A stretch of 64,000 bases of DNA. Source: Nematopogon swammerdamellus. Lineage: Eukaryota; Arthropoda; Insecta; Lepidoptera; Adelidae. Location: positions 25,745,566 to 25,809,565 of the forward strand of contig OX336340.1 of assembly GCA_946902875.1 (NCBI GenBank), given 5' to 3'. The notes under the pieces were generated by a model. That model saw only the letters and a program-made list of their open reading frames with translations, ran no database searches and was not told the origin of the DNA. Positions within the stretch are counted from its first letter, which is position 1. Each line of letters begins with the position of its first letter. Below are positions 59,105 through 64,000 of the stretch, piece after piece. Position numbers and translations under genes: made by a program.

Positions 59105-59545
59105 ATTGTGCTTCACTAGAGATCACTAGAGAGAGGACTGCTTCACTAGAGGTCACTAGAGAGAGGACTGCTTCACTAGATGCCACTAGAGAGAGGACTG
59201 CTTCACTAGTGGTCACTAGAGACCGGACTGCTTCACTCGAGGTTACTGGAGAGAGGACTGCTTCACTAGCTGTCACTAGAGACAGGACTGCTTCACTAGA
59301 GGTCACTAGCGAGAGGACTGCTTCACTAGAGGTCACTAGAGAGAGGACTGCTACACTATATGTCACTAGAGAGAGGACTGCTACACTAGATGTCACTAGA
59401 GAGAGGACTGCTTCACTAGAGGTCACTAGAGACAGGACTGCTTCACTCGGGGTTACTGTTGAGAGGACTGCTTCACTAGATGCCACTAGAGAGAGGACTG
59501 CTTCACTAGAGGTCACTAGAAAGAGGACTGCTTCACTAGAGGTGT
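59105..59545. repeat. 30-bp minisatellite, about 15 copies
   Basis: The unit contains 'gagaggactgcttcactaga' with the rest 'ggtcactaga'. Because 30 is a multiple of 3 the array is open on both strands (10-residue periodic peptides). The codon pattern and location after the stop argue against coding. Confidence 0.9.
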
Positions 59546-59747
59546 GCCACTAGCTAGAGCGAGCGGTACGCGGTGCCTCCTCCCGCTCTTGCAATTTGTT
59601 CGAGCGTGTGGTCGGCACTCAAGACGGAGAAGAGGACGACGCGGCAGCGAGGGTATTAGGACTCGCCCGTGTTGCATGGTATGCAGCAAGCTTGCCGACG
59701 ACGTCCGCGAGCACGGAGAGATATATTATCGCATATGTACCGTGTAT

Positions 59748-60016
59748 GTCGTAAAAGGCGACTAAGGGATATGACTCCCTTCTTATATCACTAGGTGGTA
59801 GGGTTTAGCCCGCCCGGGTTGATACCACCGCACTGAATGAAAGGTCGGTCGAAACGGCTATGTAAATAGTTCGTGTTTTCCGTCCAGTTCAGTGTAGCCG
59901 GCACGAACAAAGGGAAGCACTGACGTGGCACCAAGTTCACCCGGTGTTATGGGCTTACATCACGGATGTTGTAGGTGATGTAACCAACCGTTTCAGTTTC
60001 CACAAAAAAAAAAAAA
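59748..60016 (+). mobile_element. Family A SINE, 5'-truncated, with A-tail
   Basis: 'gtcgtaaaaggcgactaagg' is followed by 'ggttgataccaccgcactga' and 'acatcacggatgttgtagg', and ends in A15 at about 60002-60016. Confidence 0.8.
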
Positions 60017-60290
60017 AATTGGTTGTCTGTAAAGTCGGTTTACGGACGATAGTTTTACGTGATGACGTGGAATAATCGTAGTACATACATAAAAGATCAG
60101 TAATTTCTATTTCCAGTAGAAAGATTAATCATCTTGTGACTGGCCATCAAAACTTCTGTTGTCTGATCTTGACAGTTTTACTTCTTAAGACGTTTCCATG
60201 GTAACTTTGAATATCAACGTGACACGCTTTCGTGCGTGCAGCCGGTGCTCATCAATTTATAAGATGTGACGTCATCACGTAAAAAAAAAA
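60017..60290 (+). mobile_element. MITE family E (copy 2)
   Basis: 'tctgtaaagtcggtttacgg', 'agttttacgtgatgacgt' on the left and 'gtgacgtcatcacgtaaaa' on the right. Inverted with respect to 22352-22650. Confidence 0.65.
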
Positions 60291-61350
60291 TTTTGACCGA
60301 TACGAGGTGAGGTGAACTATTAATAACTAGGGGTTAAGTCGTCGAAGTGGGCGTGCATTGCAACAATTGCGTCAACGAAATTGCGCTGGGCACGTGGAGT
60401 TAAATGGTTCGTGATTGGTGGACTAAGAAGTAGTGCTTACCATGCTACTTGTGGGGCCAGTGGCGCACCATGACATGTTTTATTTGAAATTTTAGCTGGC
60501 AATAACTCCTCTCTCTATTTTCTCCGTGGGTCGGAGGGTGTCGTGCACGGTCAGCTCTAAAATTGCTGATACAATTTGTAGAACCTTATCGAACTGATGA
60601 CTATATATCCGCCAGCGCCAGCTCAGTGATCACCTGACCTGGATTCCTAAGTCCATGCTTGGCTCAGAGTGTGTCACCATTTTTAGAGTCAAAGAGATTT
60701 TTTATAAGCGTGCAATAAAAAATATTTATTAACAATATTTAATAATTTATTATTTTTCTAATTTAAGAATCTTGCCAAAAATAAAAGAAAATGAACAACG
60801 ATTTACATTTTGTTTTATTTGATGCGCCACCGCCACTGAGACCGGTCAGGAAAACCAGATTGGTAGCGGACAAAAGAATGTTCAAAATTCATAATTATTC
60901 AGGTGTGGTATCATATTTGTGTTCGGGAAAAGAGAAAGAGTTTATCAGACCTATTGAACTTCGTCAAGCGTATTAGAGTTTTAGTATATTCAGGACTAGC
61001 TTTTGCCCGCGGCTCCGTTCGCATAAATTTAATTTGTCAGAAACCTTTGCGGGCGCGCCCACAACAACCCAACAAAGTTTTATCGTAATCGGATAAATGG
61101 TTTACGGACGCATAAAAAAAAAAACAAAATAACGAACGTTATTTATTTTTATTAGTAGATAGTACGGCATGTTAGCTTAAACATATATTAATATTGTTCC
61201 CATCTGACAGAAAGCATGAAACTTGGCATCACAGACGTTGAGTCGTCTGTGCTTGGCATACATGCAGTTTTTATATATGTGTTTCAATATTGAAAGAGGA
61301 ACACGTCGAAAAACGTTTTTCCCCTTCCCCTCCCCTTCTCTGTGTCCCGA
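60291..61350. other. Noncoding stretch
   Basis: A family H-like end ('cttttgcccgcggctccg') at about 61000-61020. No gene. A/T-rich elsewhere. Confidence 0.45.
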
Positions 61351-61566
61351 ATCGCAGTTTTTTTTTAGTTTTATTGAAAACGATTAAAGCTAGGACAACA
61401 CCGTCAAAGGATAGGTTCTTTATGAAATTATCCACAAAACTGTCTTTGGATGTATGTTGATAGGACCTATAGTTTTCAGAATATGCTTACATTTATTTGG
61501 TGTAAGTATAAGGATTCAAGCAACTTATTAAAATTCAGTCAAGTCCAGTAAAAATTATATTTGTGT

Positions 61567-62150
61567 ACCGGTACCGGTACTTTAAAAGAATAGCCCCACT
61601 GCATCTCTCCCCGTGTATGTCGTAAAGGCGATTGAGGGATATAACTACCTTCTTATATTATTTACTAGGTGGTAGGGTTTAACCCGCCCGGGTTGGTACC
61701 ACCGCACTGAACGAAACGTCGGTCGAAACGGCTATGTAAATAGTTTGTGTTTTCCGTCCAGTTCAGTGTAGCCGGCACCCGGTCATTTTTATTTTCTGAA
61801 GAGCGTAGAAGCTAGAGCGTAGAAGAGCGAAGAAACTGACACGGTTGGCTACATCACCTACAACATCCGTGATGTCAGCCCATAACACCGGGTGAACTTG
61901 AGGCCACGTCAGAGCTTCCCTTCGGTCGTGCCGGCTACACTAAACTGGACGGAAAACACAAACTATTTACATAGCCGTTTCGACCGACCTTTCATTCAGT
62001 GCGGTGGTACCAATCCGGGTGGGTTAAACCCTACCACCTAGTAATATAAGAAGGGAGTCATATCCCTTATTCACCTTTACGACATACACGGGGAGAGATG
62101 CAGTGGGTCTATTCTTTTAAAGTACCGGCCCCACACGGTATACGTACCGG
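61567..62150. mobile_element. Inverted pair of family A SINE copies
   Basis: Both copies carry 'aaccgtttcgaccgac'-type text and 'cactgaacgaaacgtcggtc' (+) or its complement. The first ends near 'cagtgtagccggcac' at about 61782; the second begins at about 61838 and runs inverted to 'gtaccggccccacacgg'. Confidence 0.8.
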
Positions 62151-62154
62151 CCCC

Positions 62155-62358
62155 ATACGGTACGATAGATTGCCACCAACATTTGGTGCTCTTTTAGCGC
62201 ATACAAAACGGGCATGTTTGCAAGCGGGATTCATCTGGGGTCAGAGCTTGATTGCAAACCCTGAATACCCTTATTTCGAGAATTGGGCATGGAGGAAAGA
62301 AGATGGTGTTTGGACTCCATTATGGAGTAAAAAAAAAAGGAAACCTCGGGATCCGTAA
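62155..62358 (+). pseudogene. Mobile-element-associated ORF fragment
   Basis: Reads 'RLPPTFGALLAHTKRACLQA' and then 'GFIWGQSLIANPEYPYFENW', 'AWRKEDGVWTPLWSKKKR'. I associate this text with a repeated insect protein family of unknown function that usually continues into a Cys-rich region. Here it ends in an A-run and a stop. It lies between the SINE and the right arm of the fold-back element. Confidence 0.45.
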
Positions 62359-62690
62359 AGGAGTTAACAAAGTGTTCAATGTCGTAGCTGCAGTACAGGT
62401 CGATGTCAATGTAGGAAGTCAGGGCTTCCCTGTACTGGCCTTTATAAGTGCGGGGGAGATTCCTGTGACTTGAAATAAATATATTTTTTACTGGATTTAA
62501 CTGAATTTTAATAAGTTGCTTGAATCCTTATATTTACACCAATAAATGTGAGCATATTTTGAAAACTATAGGTCCTATCAACATACATCCAAAGACAGTT
62601 TTGTGGATAATCATAAAGAACAATTTATCCTTTGACGGTGTTCTCCTAGCTATAACCGCTTTCAATAAAATAAAAAAAACAGCGATTAAT

Positions 62691-63399
62691 CAGGACAATA
62701 TCAAAGTGATGAAAACTGTGGAGCATGCGCAATGCAAATCGGAGTGGAATTGCAATTGGAAACTGTGGAGCGTCGGTGCGGCGGGGCGGGGCGGGGCAGG
62801 GCGGGGCGGCGGTGATAGTGAAACGCAATGGTGAGACGTGATCGAGCCGAGATAGCGACGTCCAGTTGACAGTTGAGACACGGCAGCGGCGGGACACAAA
62901 AGCTATTTGTTTCGTAACGAGTTCGCTCGTTCTGCAGTTACAGGTGTTGGATCATCGCTCGGTCGTACCGCGCGCCCCGCCCCGCCCCGCCCCGCCACGC
63001 TCGCTGCTCTTTTATTGACTATGATCGTGATCTTACATTTCAATACAGTTAAGAAAATAAGTTCAACCACAAAAAATATAAAGGACTTTATTTAAAACAA
63101 TATACTTAGGTCTATTATATCTCACATAAAAAGCCTACGACAAATTTCTATAGTTTTAAATAAATAATTGTTACCACAATTCAAAATATGTTCCGTAATT
63201 TATGTACACAAATTATCTAATATCTTAAATAGGAATTGGAGAATGTATCTAATATATTAGCTCACGCCAACTAATATAGTTAGGTGTGTACAGTGAGCAC
63301 GTCACATGACGTGACGTGTTCACGAATCGAAGACAAAACGTCTATTGACATTTCACTTGGTAGCGTGGATATTCACTAAGATTGGCAGCTAGATACTGA
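62691..63399. other. Intergenic region with GC-box clusters
   Basis: G-runs at about 62776-62806 (ggcggggcggggcggg) and C-runs at about 62972-62996 (ccccgccccgccccgc) are mutually complementary clusters about 170 bp apart. On the - strand a TTTATT at 63087-63092 reads AATAAA and could be the polyadenylation signal of the right-edge gene. Confidence 0.45.
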
Positions 63400-64000
63400 T
63401 CAAGAATCTACGTAGTAGTACATGCGCTTACTAGGGTCTAGAATAAACTTGGGCGTGGTGGTGAGAACAGTGGCCGCCTGGGCCAGCGTGTTGAGCAGCG
63501 CCGCCGACCGCCGCCGCGCCGGCTTCTCCGCGCGCTCGCCCGCCGCCGCCGCCGCCTTGAGGTTGCCGCCGTGGAGCGCGCGCGGCGGAGAACCCTCCGC
63601 GGGCCGCTCGTCGAGCTTTTCCACGATCTTCTCGCTGCGGTAGTTACCTCCGTGCCGCGGGCCTTTCTTCGCCTGGATGTCCGCCTTGAATACTTCCACG
63701 TCGGAGTGCAGCCCGCTCCGCTCGGAGCCCCCTTCGTCCTCGGCGAGCCGATTCACGTCCTCGGCGAGACTCTTGTCCCGATACGTGCGGAGAGGCTCGA
63801 GCCGAGCGGGTGGTGCGCGGCTCGCGGCCTTCTCCTCGACCGGCCGCCGGTACTGGCCGGTGCGCGCCGGCGGCGGCGCCTCGGGCTCAGACGGTCGATT
63901 ATTCGTTTGTATTCTCTTCCTAACTACCGGAAGAATAATCTCGGTCGTGCGTTCGGGCTCGGCGCGCGCTTCCATGTGCGTGCGCTGGGTGTGCGGGCGG
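63400..64000 (-). CDS. Last coding exon of an unrecognised gene (partial, enters from right edge)
   Basis: Open from the window edge to TGA at 63400-63402, about 199 codons. The frame stays open upstream of the Met at 63975, so the exon probably continues beyond the window. It is charged and GC-rich, with 'VRKRIQTNNRPSEPEAPPPA', 'DVNRLAEDEGGSERSGLHSD', 'RRRSAALLNTLAQAATVLTT' and a distinctive tail 'KFILDPSKRMYYYVDS'. No domain is recognised. Base composition and codon usage are exon-like compared with the AT-rich sequence after the stop. It is convergent with the Spaetzle-like gene. Confidence 0.6.
   Translation of the reverse strand, partial: RPHTQRTHMEARAEPERTTEIILPVVRKRIQTNNRPSEPEAPPPARTGQYRRPVEEKAASRAPPARLEPLRTYRDKSLAEDVNRLAEDEGGSERSGLHSDVEVFKADIQAKKGPRHGGNYRSEKIVEKLDERPAEGSPPRALHGGNLKAAAAAGERAEKPARRRSAALLNTLAQAATVLTTTPKFILDPSKRMYYYVDS

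Larger units (their letters stand above)
58843..60730 (+). other. 3' flank / possible 3'UTR of the Spaetzle-like gene
   Basis: No AATAAA lies within the first few hundred bases. The first clear one in a plausible context is at 60714-60719 ('tgcaataaaaaat'). The stretch contains the 30-bp minisatellite, a SINE and a MITE, so the real polyadenylation site is uncertain. Confidence 0.3.
61351..62690. mobile_element. 1.3 kb fold-back element containing SINEs and an ORF fragment
   Basis: The left arm 61351-61562 and right arm about 62472-62690 are inverted copies: 'ctgtctttggatgtatgttg' and 'ataaggattcaagcaactta' have exact complements on the right. Inside are an inverted pair of family A SINEs (61567-61782 +, 61838-62150 -) and a coding fragment (62155-62358). 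Confidence 0.8.

Noticed and set aside
59056..59553. 165-codon periodic ORF and its antisense partner
   Set aside because: Product of a 30-bp minisatellite; open on both strands.

Overview
The window looks like genomic DNA of a moth or butterfly. The reasons are one intron-rich gene spread over 52 kb, dense interspersed repeats of lepidopteran type (CR1/Jockey, RTE and R4-like LINE pieces, mariner, hAT, Transib, tRNA-derived SINEs, and repeats ending in a GTGCCCGCGGC-type motif), short insect telomere-type TTAGG motifs, and AT-rich introns between GC-rich exons. There is no bacterial or viral gene organisation.

The main host gene is on the + strand: a secreted Spaetzle-family (neurotrophin-like, cystine-knot) cytokine of the Spz3/Spz4 type. 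Eight coding exons (6856-7293, 29480-29965, 50813-51044, 51433-51715, 54099-54254, 55541-55720, 57466-57589, 57808-58842) join in consistent phase into one 977-codon reading frame. It has a signal peptide, a long low-complexity pro-region, a seven-cysteine knot (about residues 554-645) and an unusually long C-terminal tail. Introns 1 and 2 (22 and 21 kb) hold most of the mobile DNA. A second host gene enters from the right edge on the - strand (63400-64000); only its last coding exon is visible and its product is not recognised.

Region by region. 1-6300: SINE-like repeats and noncoding DNA. 6300-7293: GC-rich 5' flank and exon 1. 7294-29479: intron 1, with an R4-like LINE remnant, telomere-motif hairpins, a mariner nested with a SINE and a hAT-like MITE, a 1.8 kb satellite of about 182-bp period, several MITEs, and a fold-back element carrying a nuclease-domain relic. 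29966-50812: intron 2, with a 2.2 kb TIR element carrying a small two-exon gene, a 6.05 kb non-LTR retrotransposon whose paralogous empty site lies in the same window, a hAT MITE with its empty site, LINE relics, an inverted SINE pair, and a Transib (RAG1-like) element with a perfect 5-bp target duplication and an RSS-like left end. 50346-59545: exons 3-8 with four minisatellites, including an eightfold tandem duplication of exon 5 together with its splice donor. 59546-63400: SINEs, a fold-back element and GC-box clusters.

The most interesting items are the exon-plus-donor VNTR in the Spaetzle-like gene, the Transib/RAG1-like element, the SINE whose head combines tRNA-like promoter boxes with a 5S rRNA-derived segment, and the long third ORF bridging ORF1 and ORF2 of the LINE. 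All identifications come from reading the sequence; no database search was done.
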